This document shows positions 1 to 12,086 of a DNA stretch of 64,000 nucleotides, piece after piece (the stretch's first letter is position 1; every line of letters starts with the position of its first letter). A model generated the notes under the pieces. That model was not told the origin of the DNA. It searched no databases and saw only the letters and a program-made list of their open reading frames with translations. Source of the DNA: Larus michahellis (taxonomy: Eukaryota; Chordata; Aves; Charadriiformes; Laridae); NCBI RefSeq assembly GCF_964199755.1, contig NC_133901.1, forward strand, positions 50,317,324-50,381,323. Reading direction: 5' to 3'. Made by a program: the position numbers and the translations under genes.

Positions 1-3000
1 TTGTTTCTGACGTTTTTAGCAAATCTGATCCAGGCTGACTGTATAGTGTCCTCAAGATCATCAGTGAAACTAGTAAATGCTTACCATATTCCCCCAACAT
101 CTTTCCTAGTCTCACCATGATGGGTGATCAGTCTTGACGTTCTGATTGTTACTGATTCATTTTCTCTTAATTTTCATCTGATTGACATTTCTCCAGTACA
201 TGGATTTTTTTGCATCGACTCCCACCAACTCCTAACAACTACAGCTCCTTTCCCTGCCTTTGCTACAAGGATACACATCATGTGGCAATTGCCGGAGGTG
301 ACACTGCTGTCTAACATCTGCTTTGCATCGCAGTAACACAGAAGCAAATGGAGCTCACTTATTTACACTAGGGAAGGATTTGACTCCGGGAGCAGAACAC
401 AGTGTGGCGGCAAGTACCAAAAGCTCAAGGCTGTACAAATCGGTACACCCATTTGCCAGTGGGTGGGGTGGAGCAAAGTAAGCACAGAGAAGAGGGAGCA
501 GTAGCTGATGGTGCTACTTCACAATGCCCTGCATGTTGTCAGCTGCTGAGCTGTGCCTCTCCTTCCCCAGCAAAAACACCAGGCTTTAAAGCTCCTTAGA
601 AAGGCAACAGCCCTTGCAGTGAGGTTTGGGCCTGTCTCTTTCCAAAGTTCCTTGCCCTGTTTGCATATTGGTCTTGGCTCATTTTTTCCAGCCGGTGGGA
701 TAAGCACGTACATCACTCCAGCCCTCCACAGGACACATGACTTGGACATGTCTCAAAAACCACACAGAACATTGCTGATGCAGACTAGTGGGGCAGAGTG
801 GGGAGCCACACACCATCCAAATGTGGGGAACTTGCCCTACAAGTAATAGGATTTCAAGTCTTCATTGATACGCAGTGGCTGCTATGCACCCTGGTGTTTT
901 GCTCTGTGGGGCAAGAGAACAGCCAGCAAACGGGGACTCTTCTGTACTTTAAATGAACTACAGGAGAGCATTCACACTTGTGAATAGACAATATTTTGCC
1001 TAATCTGAAGAAACAAAAGTATAAATTTGTTTCCTTCCTACTAAAACAGTAACTCGCTCTCTTTAAAGAGGTGATTAATCCCTGATGAAACTGGGATCTT
1101 TAGGGCCTCAGTTCATCATCACTGTAAAGGGCCAAGCCACATCCCTTCCTGAGATTAATTCTGTGCTGCTTGGACAGTGCAGAAGGAAAGGAAGAGATAA
1201 CAAGACAGAAAATGCAAATAAAAAAATCTGAATGAGTTTTAGGAGGTTAGGGGAAAGTGGGAGCTTATGGCAGGGAGAATCAGACTATAGTTGTCACAAG
1301 TAATTCCTAGCGAGGTTCTTTGGTTCCCTGTAGCTCCTGCAGTGTCCTCTTCTGCTCACTCCACCCTCAGAGGCTTGGGATCCATCTGTAGCCAAGGCTA
1401 ATTCTCTTCAGCCACCTGTGCTCTCTAAGGTGCACTGTATTTTCACCCCCATCTTTCTCACAACTGGAAATACCAATTGCTAACAGAAGACAGACATACC
1501 AGGACAGCAGTCTAGTCCTAACTTGCTATCACACTGTAGGAATTTGTGTCAGTGCAAGAAGTGCTTCAAAATATCTCAATTTAAACTTATCCACTGGACT
1601 ATTTTTAGTTCCTAGGATTAAGAGCTTCTCCATGTACGGTCGGGGAAGGGAGGGAAAAATGGGTGGGGAAATTTTCTCCTCTGCTTTATATGGACCTGGC
1701 TGCCTGTGCAGAGTCATCAAAGTTACTACATTCCATATCAGAAAAGGAAATCCTTCTTGTTTAAAGCGGATGTACGGCGGCATCACTTGACGAGATAGGA
1801 TGCTTATAAATAAGTGGCCTATTCATTGGGGGTCATACAGATTACCTTCTCTAAGAGTGACTGCAGTCACATTTCCCTACAGAGAGAGGGAGTCCAGCAA
1901 GCCATGTATCAGCCTGTTACAATCAGTATAGGCCACAGGAGCTGTGAACAAGATAAAGTACCTGAATGGTGGTTTGAACTTACTGCACCACATTTCCTTC
2001 TTGGCTTTCAGCTTTGACAGTTGTATCTGTAATGATCACAGTTACGTGACTGTTAGGCTAGCTTACTGCTTTTGTCATTCACTGCAGTCTAGAAGACTGA
2101 AAGGTTTAGGATAGTAGTCAACTGTCCCCATCCTACGTGCTTTAAAGTAAAATAGAAAAGCATTCTGCTCAGACCAGGAGATTAAAATTAATTGCCTGAA
2201 CTATTCGTCTTACAGGAAGTCTGTTCCTATCAGTATGAAGCAATGCTGAATAACCCTTGACCCGTGCTACTCAGCGAGCGGCCAACCACTAGGAAAACAA
2301 GGACGACAGCCTCCATGCTTGAATCACAGATGGAGAGTCTGATCTCACTTCAACACGCATTAAACTGGAAATTGCCTCCACTTGGGAAATCAATTTACGT
2401 ACACTGGTGTACGCAGTCTAGTTGTATGCTTTTGCTGAAGAATATCCCAGTTGATAACCAACATTCAGTTTTTAATTCTCTGCAGCATGGAAGGCATTTA
2501 TCATAGAAGACAACAGAGAGATAAACACTCTTCTCTTTCTCCTCCAGTTTTAGGCTTGAGGCCAACATTTGAGCTTATGCCTTCAGTTTACGTTCTTCTA
2601 TCAAAAGCACAGAGGTGGTATTTTCAGGCTGATATATTAACTGTTTGGGCAGAAGACAGATAGTATTGTCTGGTTTGGCTAGTGTGGATGAATTTTTCCT
2701 TCTGTCTTCTCAGAAATTGTCACAAGTAATTGGCCATGTTCCTCAGGTATGCTTACTGGAGACTTCCAGCATCGTTCCCTTGGGCATCACTCTTGTCCAG
2801 CATTTCAGTGCAGATACTGTGGGTTGCAGCACTGAAAGTAAAGCTGATAGAGCTCTGGTCTGCTTCCCCTTTGTACTTCAATGCTATCCTGCTGCCCCAG
2901 AGCCCGACAGAGACGTGGATTTAGCTGAACATGTGTTAGCTCAAGAAAAATCTAGCTGCATATAATAATCTCTGGGAGGGGAAAGATCTTTGGTATGTGA

Positions 3001-4220
3001 AAGTGTTTGGAGGAAAGCTGTATGCAGTCCCTGAAATGAAAAGGTACATACTTTCGTTTGTTGCCATTTTGAGTATCTTTTTTAAACTATCAGTTACTCA
3101 GACATTACTTCTCTGTGTTATTATTGTCAGTGCAGGGACTCTGACTCTGGGTCACAGTTCCTCAGACATGGTCAGAGGTCATTCATCATCCTGCTGCTGG
3201 TGAAACAGCATCAGCAGTTCTCTTCCACGCTCACACTTCCATGGTCCTTGCAGAGCCTCAGCTAGTTATTTTTCAGAATATGCTGCCACACACATGAAGT
3301 TAACATAGCCTGCCCTTGCACATGCACATCTGGAGTGACTTATGATGTGTAAGGCTGATGTGGAACAATGAGATTAAGCCAAAATTTTGCCTTTTGCCAA
3401 TAATTCAGATCTCAAGGTGATCACACTGAAACAACTATAAATACAACCCTTAACCAAGCTGATAGTTTCTAGGTTCCAGGATTTTGAGAGCTGAGTTGAA
3501 AGAAATCGTAATGCAAACAGGCAATGGGAATCCCTCTGCCTGTTCAATGTTGTTTCCATCAGTTCTGGAAGTGATGTGGGACTTGCTGACAGGGTTGGGA
3601 CAAGTCTGCTCAGGGGCAACACTGAAATGAGACAAAGTGATAATGATAGGGGAGGGAGAGGCATAAAAGGGTGAGGCATAAAAGGACTTTGACAAGGGGT
3701 AATTAAACAACAGAGTCATTGCTCAACAAAGGTGAGAGAAAGTTACAGCTAGGAAGGAGAAAACTGTAAACATGCAAATAATCATTCTTCAGTCTCACTT
3801 AAATCCATTGTAGGAAGAGTTTGTTGTGAAATCTGTAAAGATTTATGTTACCTACCGCTTATGTTAGCCGAGAATCAAGCCCTTTGTATAAATGAAATAG
3901 GAGCAGGAAAGGGGGCGAGTAGATTCAGCATATCTTGATACACTGACTATAATGAAATGACAAGGCTGAATCATATTCTCTGTAGAGGTGAAATGTAAGG
4001 AATTAGTGAAAATTGTATCAGAATGGCCCTCAGTCCTCGATAAATAATCTGGAATAATGGGAAGGGCCTCAGGGAAAGAGACCAAGAATAGCACCCTTCT
4101 TACAGACACAGGCTCTGGGGATAAGAAAAAAAATAATAAATGTTTACCTTCAGTTCGGTGACCAAAGTAGTTCTTTTGAGCACACTTTGTGGAAAACAAA
4201 ATGATCAGTAAAAACAACAT
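1..4220. other. Noncoding sequence, probably SYNPO2L intron or 5' flank
   Basis: No open reading frame here shows conserved protein character, and I found no PDZ-like coding exon with flanking splice sites. The reading frames present are short and of random composition. A perfect MEF2-type core (CTATTTTTAG) lies at 1599-1608. Because the only recognised SYNPO2L exon (12087 onward) begins in the middle of a codon, an upstream coding exon must exist, so this stretch is either a large intron or contains exons I did not recognise. Confidence 0.5.
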
Positions 4221-4515
4221 GGACTAACAAAAACTAGAAAAAGAGATAGTCTTTGACCTGTTCAGTAAGATAAGACTTTGTGGCTAAAGAAATAAGGTGG
4301 ACACAGTATATGTTGGCTTCTGTAAGATATCTGATACGGTTCCACATGACTTTTCCAATGAGAGAAATATGGATGAGATAGGACTACTGTAAGGTGACTG
4401 CACAATTGGCTAAGAATAGAACAGAAAACATAACTATTAATGGCTCATGATGTCAGATTAGCTAACTGGCTAAGTTGGTAGTAGTGTTTCACTGGGCTTC
4501 TGAATCTAACAGGAC
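4221..4515 (+). mobile_element. Decayed CR1/L3-like LINE ORF2 fragment (reverse transcriptase region)
   Basis: In frame on the + strand at 4315-4350 the translation reads G-F-C-K-I-S-D-T-V-P-H-D. This closely matches the D-F-x-K-A-F-D-T-V-P-H-D block of CR1/L3-type reverse transcriptases. The DNA on either side also resembles the same LINE region: a start near 'ggactaacaaa', 'ggctaagaatagaacag' downstream, and a degenerate counterpart of the G-V-P-Q-G segment near 4490-4515. The frame is broken around this block, so the copy is inactive. The family assignment comes from motif recall, not alignment. Confidence 0.6.
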
Positions 4516-7500
4516 TACCTCTATATTTTCACCCATGGAGCTTTAAACACTAACATATGTCAATCAAATGTCCTCTCCACCTCAATGTTATATGACTGGT
4601 GAGGAGACAGATGATTAAAAATCCCAGCCCTCCTCTCTTCTGTCAGTGGATCTTGTCCTCTGACTGCATCTAGACAGAACAGGCAGTATGCGCTGTGGGG
4701 CACCCCACAGCCCCAAAACTGCTACTACCCAGAGCTGGGACCTGGCTGGGACACCTTGCAGCTTTTCTTTGGTCTTTCTTCACACAGAAACCCAGGTGTG
4801 TGTGGGACACGGGGGAGGGAGGTGGGTTCCTGGATTGAGGAGGTGCATCACCATTGTCTTCCTATCAGCTTTTTCAACTGCAAACTCCTGCTAGTGAAGC
4901 TTTTAAAATGTATTTTGTTTCTCTTGAGTGGGTCGTACCTAGGAAGCAGTAACAGGAAATAGCAATAATACCATTTTTAAAGGATGGCCTGAGGATTCAG
5001 CAGACATTGCTGTGTATTAATCAGCAGATGACATAAGGCATGGAAGGTAAACAGTTGTCTCATGAAAGCCTGGATTTTTAAATGTAGAAGGAGCTTGACT
5101 GGTTGCAGAAAAGGACTAAAATCAATATATGGCAAGTGCTACAGGATTAATCAAGTCCACAGACCCAGATGGTGAGCATATGCTTGTCTGTATTACTAGA
5201 GAGTGGATGGTGGAAACACTGAAGGACAAAGAGAAGATAAATCAGTGGTATCCTGCTGTCAGACATCAAGCAGTTTTGTGAGCAGTAGAATTAACAGATC
5301 CTGGTGTCCTTTTAATTTATGTCTTGCATTTGATATCTCATTGTCTCATATCTAGTAAAATGCAGATCTGTCTGATGTCTCTCACATTCAAAATAAGAAC
5401 TCATAATTTCTCTGTTGTGTGTGTTCTTCAGTTTTTGGTGCCTAATTAAGACTGCACTCAGGCTTCCTGCTGCCTATGGTGCGGTCTGTCACCTCTGTTC
5501 AGCCACCTACTTTCATGTAAACTTGTAGGAGTGTTGTATCTTTGTGACTTCAGGCTCCTAAAATTAGCTCAAAATAGGCTCAAAAACTATTAGCATGAAA
5601 CAAGATCAAAAGACATGGAGCATGACTGCATAGATCTTTCTCAGGAAATTGGGCTAAAACTGCAAAAGACAGATTCACTAGTGCATTCCGGAGGTGCTCT
5701 CCTGGCAAAAGAAAGCTCTTTTTTGGCAACAGAAGACTATCCAGGGCCCGAGTGCGAGCTGTCGGCACAGGAGAACTGGCCGTGTGCGTTACCTTTTGCA
5801 CTGAGGACACATTTCCATCCTCAGCTCAGGAAAAAACTCTCACTCAACTGAGGGAGATTTTTTTAAGGGAACAAGCTATTCAAGTCTGCAGCAGGATACC
5901 ATGAGACTAATACATTGCAACCACGTATAGCAATGTCTCCGCACCTCCTCTGCCTGGCAGAGCTCTTCAATAGCAGGGTGGGAGTCGCAGAATGGCTAAG
6001 AATGGTCAAAAATCTACAAAATGACTGGTCATGTTTTTTCCCGTGGGCTGTTGATTCATCTGCAGAGAAGGTTGATTTCTATTTTTCTAAAAGCAGGAGA
6101 TTGCAGTGGGGCAGTGTCTCACTGGGAGCTCTTAAAAACTAGCCATTTAAGAAGAAATACTGGTTTGACAAGTACTTAACTACATATTTAACATCAGATA
6201 CATTCTTAAGTGTTGCAGAGTTAAGTAGGACTGAAGCATGCTTGTAGCATCCTAAACTGGAGCCATATCTATGTTTTATATTATGCATAGACTATGTGAT
6301 GGAAGTGTGCTGATATCCAAGAATGAGAAACAAGTTTTCTGTCCCAAGAGTTTTGTCACTTCTTTTAAGTAAAAGAATATACACTCCTCTGCTTTACTGT
6401 TTGCAATTCAAGCTTTGGTCGAAGCTTGAAAGGTTGAAGCTTTCAACAGGGAAATACTTAGAAGGCCAATATAACCTATCCAAATCTTATTTTGAAAGGA
6501 CTCCAGGTATGAAAAGCATGAGGTGTCTGTAGCCTCTAATGACTTACTGAGATATTTGCAACGTTAGCCATGGAAAAATGACCTTATCTAACATAAATAG
6601 CTGGAAGAACAAAATTCTAGTTGATCCCATGTGAAAAAATAGTAGACAAGTAGTATTTCATCACAGAGGAACAGGCTCTTTATCTCTGAAATTAGCAGCA
6701 TGCTTATTTTCTATGGTAATGGCTTTTCTAGAATTTGGTCTTTGGTAGTAAAATTTACTGTTGTTTTTTTCCTAGTGAACATGAACAGTGTCTGGCATCA
6801 TGTAAGCCTACTTGCTCAGTAGTTTTCCTGAGCATACGTTAAAATGCTTTCTTTTAACAGGGCCTGATCTTGAAAAGATTTGTACTTTTTACACTTCTCT
6901 TTATTGTAATTAGTAACATAATGCATTTCACTTCAGTGAAATTTAGTTAAGTTAATGGAAAAATCTTTGTAGGCTTTGCTTGATAGAAATTTTTCCCTCT
7001 TGTGGTTTATTCCAATATAATTTAGTGCTTTAAAAGTTAACAAAAAGTTTTCTGTAGAAATTACCCGCCATACCAGCATTTAGGAGAGTTTTATAACCCT
7101 TCCATTTACTCTTTTATCTACTCCATTTGAATGTCCTTAATAGAGAATTTTTTCTGTACTGCAGAGCTGTATTTTCATTTCCAATTGCTTATTGTATATA
7201 TCAGATTCTACAAGGTTTTCCCAAAGAGACTGTATTCCTATATGTGTAAATACTCATCAAAGAAGAAGAGACTGAACTACTTGCATTGCTTTTGCTTTTG
7301 CTGTAAGAGCCTCTGTATGAGGCATGACATGAACATTGCCTGTGGAAGTTGTCTTCCTCGGCATGCAGCGATGGCTAGTGGATTTCAGGAGGCATGGTTA
7401 GACCTTCACTTTTCTAGATTCACTAACACTGGAGATGGTCCGCTCCAGTCCTGGGCTACAGTCTTGCTAAGGCTGGGACTGCTGGGAGGGAGAATCGCAG

Positions 7501-8679
7501 GGCAGTGTCCCTTGGCCACAGCTCTGGGATTCTCTCACAGGACTTATTGCTCGTGTACAGAAAGAGGCAGTAAGACAAGACCTCGACAAAGTGTGAGGAG
7601 ATGCTGAGCAGGCCACAACTGCAGAGATTTGTAGACTCCCAGAACCCTCTGTTCCCTTCCTCCCTGTCCACCTCAGTCCTCACTATCAGCATCTCATCTT
7701 TCAACACCTCTCAGTCTCCAGCGCGGGAGCTCTGAATGGTGCTGACAAAACACCAGTCCTTGACCTCCAAACGCTGCATGACCCTCCCTGGGCACAGCCA
7801 CACTCTTCCGTGGTGTAGGTAACAGCCTCTGCCATTTTAACTCAACTAAACCTCTTCACTACAGGAATGCAGGACCCTCATGATCCTCTGTTAAATGTTC
7901 CTCAGTCCTGGTACACAACAGGAATCTGTATCATGGACTGGTTCTCCTCAGACATGGAAGGAAATTGATATACACAGGAAAAGAAAGGCGCTCGTCTCTC
8001 TTTTATTCCTTATATTTACCTTCCTTATATTTTCTTCATTATATTTACCCTCAGGGTGCTCTCTGAGGGTTTCAGACAGGGAAAATTGCTTTCCTCCTGG
8101 GTGGGTTTCTCTGCTTGTCCATGTTGGACATGAGCACTGTGTTAGTCTCACCTCTTTGAAGGGCTCTTTAGCACAGAAATGCTGGACATTGTGGCATTGG
8201 AAACAGTAACCTGACGCTAGCACCTTTTTACCCTGAAGCTTACACCACAGCAGCGGTGAGAGTATAGAGTATATTTTCTTATTGTAAAATAAAAAAGAGG
8301 AGTTTCTCCTCACAGGGAGTAGAGGGTGGGGGAAAAAGGGAGGGTGTTTAAGTGCCAGGTGACAATGTCCATCACACTGCTCAGTGATGAAGCTAAGAAG
8401 ACAGAAATAGACAATGTGACCTCATGGCTTTCGGCAGCAATGCCTATGAGACAAAAGAGAGGCTTTAAAAGGCTTGTGGAGCTGATAGCAAAGGGCTTGG
8501 ACACCTCAGAGTTTTGGTTCTGCTCCAGCAGGGAACTGCTTGGCTTCTCTCTCATTGCCTCTCTCTCTGTTTATGGGGAGTTGTGAATTAAACGGGCTTT
8601 GTGACATGCCCAGCTCTCCAGGTCTGGACTCTGCCTTCTCAAGCTTGGATCAGCCTTATGCAGGTACAGATGTCTCCTC
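4516..8679. other. Noncoding sequence, nothing recognised
   Basis: I see no exon with convincing splice sites and protein similarity, no RNA gene and no clear repeat. The sequence has ordinary intronic composition, with scattered short A/T runs. Reading frames of up to 158 codons (7131-7607) have unstructured, atypical composition and no family resemblance. Confidence 0.45.
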
Positions 8680-9060
8680 TTTTCTATCTTTCTTCTTTTT
8701 TCTCTTTTCTTTTCTTTTCTTTTCTTTTCTTTTCTTTTCTTTTCTTTTCTTTTCTTTTCTTTTCTTTTCTTTTCTTTTCTTTTCTTTTCTTTTCTTTTCT
8801 TTTCTTTTCTTTTCTTTTCTTTTCTTTTCTTTTCTTTTCTTTTCTTTTTTCTTTTCTTTTTTCTTTTCTTTTTCTTTTCTTTTCTTCTCTTTTTTCTTTT
8901 CCTTTTCTTCTCTTTTTTCTTCTCTTTTCTTTTCTTCTGTTTTCTTTTCTTTTCTTCTCTTTTCTTTTTTCTTTTTTTCTTTTCCTTTTCCCCCCTTTTG
9001 TTTGCTCTCATTTTTCTTCTCCTCTCCTTCCCCTATTCTTTTGCCTATTCTGATTTCATT
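8680..9060 (+). repeat. (TTTTC)n pentanucleotide microsatellite within a 380-bp pyrimidine tract
   Basis: A run of about 28 uninterrupted CTTTT units spans roughly 8704-8845. It is followed by degenerate TTTTCTTC/TTTTTTC units to about 9000 and a pyrimidine-rich tail to about 9050. Nearly every base on the + strand is C or T. Such homopurine-homopyrimidine mirror-symmetric tracts can form triplex (H-) DNA, are length-polymorphic and are prone to assembly error. The apparent 140-180 codon reading frames across it (Phe/Ser-rich on +, Lys/Glu/Arg-rich on -) are artefacts of the repeat. Confidence 0.97.
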
Positions 9061-9446
9061 CTTGCTCTTTACCTTCAGCAAGTAATCTCAGGAAGATTTC
9101 TCTTTCCCTTTTTTCTTAAACTGTTGTGGGAGATTGTGGCTTGAATACTGTGAACATTTTTCTGTTGTGAGGATCGGTATAATTACTTATGTGCTTTAGC
9201 CTTTGATGAGAAAGTAGGAAAAAGAGCAGGGGGAGGCGAGTAGCAGGTTGCAGAGGGCCTTACTTGCCTGCTGCTTCAGAGCACAGGGCAATTGAGAGGA
9301 ACTTCCTAGGGAAGTTGTTCGTGGACGCTAACACTGAGCCAGGAACAAGAGTTGGTGGAAGCATAGCCAAGGCTGTCTACTGTTATATTTTCTCTGACAG
9401 TATTTGCTAGCCCAGAGTTGAGCACTTTCATGGTACTCTGTAGTGA
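9061..9446. other. Noncoding spacer between microsatellite and CR1
   Basis: Unremarkable single-copy-looking sequence. No exon, RNA or repeat is recognised. Confidence 0.4.
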
Positions 9447-9751
9447 GTGATAGGACGAGGTTTTCTCTCACCATCGCAATAGGATGAGAGGTAATGGTTT
9501 TAAACTGAAAGAGGTGAGATCTAGATTAGAAATCAGGTAGAAATTCTTTACTGTGAGGGTGGTGAGACACTGGAACAGGTTGCCCAGAGAAGTTGTACAT
9601 GCCCCTTCCCTAGAGGTGTTCAAGGCCAGGCTGGATGGGGCTTTGAGCAGCCTGGTCTAGTGGAGGTGTCCCTGCCCATGGCAGGAGGGTTGGAACTAGA
9701 TGATCTTTAAGGTCCCTTCCAACCCAAACCATTCTATGATTCTATGATTCT
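9447..9751 (+). mobile_element. CR1 LINE, 5'-truncated 3' end
   Basis: The sequence carries the characteristic CR1 3' region in order: 'tactgtgagggtggtgaga', 'tggaacaggttgcccagaga', 'ttcaaggccaggctggatgg', 'gatctttaaggtcccttcca', and the terminal octamer array ATTCTATG-ATTCTATG-ATTCT at about 9731-9751. Only the last 300 bp of the element remain, typical of 5'-truncated CR1 insertions. Low divergence from the consensus suggests a relatively young copy. CR1 of this type is the dominant interspersed repeat of bird genomes, which identifies the host as avian or a close archosaur. Confidence 0.95.
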
Positions 9752-10741
9752 ACTCTGCTGCCAGAAGGGGCTGCACAGACACTCACTTTGGATGGTGTAT
9801 CTCCCTAGCTGTTAGCTCCCGATGCCAGAAATCATCCTAAGTCACTCAGGGCCCAGAGTTTATGTATTCTGGACTTGACTCAGATTCTGTAGTGTTTCTC
9901 TTCCTCCTTGTAAATTTAGAAGCAAAATACAAGCCAGGTGAGGTGTAGTAGCTTGTAGCAAGGATGCCTGTAGTAAGAAAGAAATCTCTCTTATTTCCTC
10001 CATTGTGAACAACCCCCAGAGACACATGCGTGCAGATTTCTAAAGTAAAGTGGACAGACCTTCAGGGACTGTAGCTCATTTCCATCATGGACCGCAGGTC
10101 CTCCCCTGAAGTCTCCACAAAAACCTGGAAACTATTTCAGTCTTGGTTCAGCAAGGTGGAGCCATTCTGTAAGGAAAGTTTTGCAGAGAGCCTTCCCTTT
10201 GCAAGTGAGAGCACAAATAGTGAGCCATTTTTTCACCATTGATTTTGCTGTTTCCAGTTTTCTGAGTGCAAAGGGGAGGAATGGACTGTGCACCCATGTG
10301 AGGTGATCTCAAATTGCTGAAGTCCCTTTGTTGAAATCCCAAAGCAGCAGCATGTGTGATGGAAGGCCTGCAAACCTTTAGAAGAGTCTTTCCTTGTATT
10401 TTTCTTAAGCTTCCTGGAAGGATGACTGCTCAGCAAATCAACACCTTATTTTCAGCATGGGGTGAGAGAAGGAAGCTCTTTCTGCCGTGGTTACACTGGT
10501 GCAGTATGGAACGATTACACCTACCACAATTGTGCAGCCTAGCCAGGTTTTGGGGAGCATCTGCAGCCCTTAGGATCCTTCCTAGCTAAGCTCTTTGTCC
10601 CCCACTGCAGGTTATTGACACATCAGCAGGTCCCCATTGAATGAATGCTCTGTGATAAAGTGGTCAGAAGTGAGATCCCGAGAGGACCGAGCCGCTTCCC
10701 TCTTCTCCTGAGCTAACACCATCCTCCAGCACTGCTCGGAG
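9752..10741. other. Noncoding sequence, nothing recognised
   Basis: Between the CR1 copy and the second pentanucleotide tract I find no exon, RNA gene or repeat. Short reading frames are present on both strands but none resembles a protein family. Confidence 0.4.
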
Positions 10742-10839
10742 CTCTCCTCTCCTCTCCTCTCCTCTCCTCTCCTCTCCTCTCCTCTCCTCTCCTCTCCTCT
10801 CCTCTCCTCTCCTCTCCTCTCTCCTCTCCTCTCCTCTCC
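10742..10839 (+). repeat. (CTCCT)n pentanucleotide microsatellite
   Basis: About 15-16 near-perfect CTCCT units run from 10743 to 10820. After a single phase shift (loss of two bases of the unit), three to four more units run to 10839. The + strand is pure pyrimidine and the - strand reads (GGAGA)n, rich in GG doublets. The tract lies 1.25 kb upstream of the SYNPO2L terminal exon, in the same pyrimidine orientation as the (TTTTC)n tract 2 kb away. Confidence 0.97.
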
Positions 10840-12086
10840 CTTCAGCAGGCATAATTTTATACCTCTTTCTGGAGAATATCAGGGCTGGACAAGGTGCTAT
10901 ACAGTTTTTTTACAAATTATTAGATGCAGGCAGTGGATGAATGTTTCATCTGTACTATCATGCTGGGAAAAAGACAATGGGAGTACAGAAAAGGATGAAA
11001 TGAAAGAAGTAAGAAATTAGTCTATGGTTTGGGTATGTTCTTTTTTTGCTGTGCAAAGTTAGCGCTGATTTCTGTCACTTGGAACACTGATTCAAGGCAT
11101 GTCCATACCTTCCTTAGGGCAGCCGAGTTTCATTTTACTATTGCATCTCGTTCACCCTCTACTTTCCCAGGGCAGAGAACACAATGTTCCTCCCTGGGGC
11201 TTTACTGACCGCTGGTCTGGCAGAGCAGGTGGAAAATGATTATCCCACACTTTCATACCAGTGTCCCAACAGGTGTTGGCTTTTCCAAGCAAGCCTGCCT
11301 AAGTGGATTCCTTCTGGCCTGGGTGATCAGTTGTGGAGGTCTGGAATTCTTGCTCAGGAGCAAATGCTCTTCTTCTTTGCTGGGCATGGGGCACAGGCAA
11401 GGGACTGCAGCAAGGGTGAAAACATGTCTCCTGCTGTTGCAGGGTAGATGCAGAGAGGCGCAAACAGCTCTATACACAGTGCTGCTGCAAAACCCTCTGA
11501 CTCTGTAGCTGGCACTGCAGGGCCCAGAGCAGGAGCAGCCCGGCTGCGCCTGCAGGGCACCTCTCCCATTGCACACGTGCATGGGTGCTAAAGGTAGCAG
11601 GCTGCTTCCCAGACTCTCAGAGTCAGAGGGATTGCTTGCTCCTGGGAATCCTCCATATGGTAGGAGGAAGGTCTACAAAAAGCAGGGCTCCACCTTCAGG
11701 GTGATAAGTGGTAAAAATTCCTAGGAGCAAAGGCATGCACTGTAAAAATACTGTGGGAGCCTGGAACTCTTGGCCACATGCTGCAGAAATAGGAAATCTG
11801 AGGTCGGACCAGGAAACAGAGACCATCTGTCAGAGAGGAGGGAGTTCCCTCCCCACACCTGCATGGACTTCTAGTGTGTCTGTAGGAAAAGAGAAAACTG
11901 CACCTGGATTTCTATCAGCAGTTCCTAAAGACACTATCAGCAAAGGTAGGAAAGAAAAGGCAGGGCAGGGGGTAACAGGGTGTTTCCTCATATGGGCACT
12001 AGAATATCTATAGCCATGTCATTGTCCATCTTTGCCCACCCAGCCACTTGCTAAGCTGTGAGCTTGCCTCTTTTTGTCTCTTGCAG
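10840..12086 (+). other. SYNPO2L: 3' part of the intron preceding the SYNPO2L terminal exon
   Basis: No coding exon is recognised. The last 20 bases (12067-12086) form a strong 3' splice site: a continuous pyrimidine stretch 'cctctttttgtctcttgcag' ending in CAG at 12084-12086. Possible branch-point sequence 'ttgctaagc' lies about 35 bases upstream. Reading frames at 11184-11582 and 11708-12013 lack conserved features. Confidence 0.6.

Noticed and set aside
7131-7607. 158-codon + strand frame
   Set aside because: Phe/Tyr/Cys-rich, compositionally random translation with no recognisable domain, in ordinary noncoding context.
8540-9085. Reading frames of 140-181 codons on both strands (Phe/Ser-rich or Lys/Glu-rich)
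   Set aside because: They are direct translations of the (TTTTC)n repeat; a pentamer repeat without stops is open in several frames.
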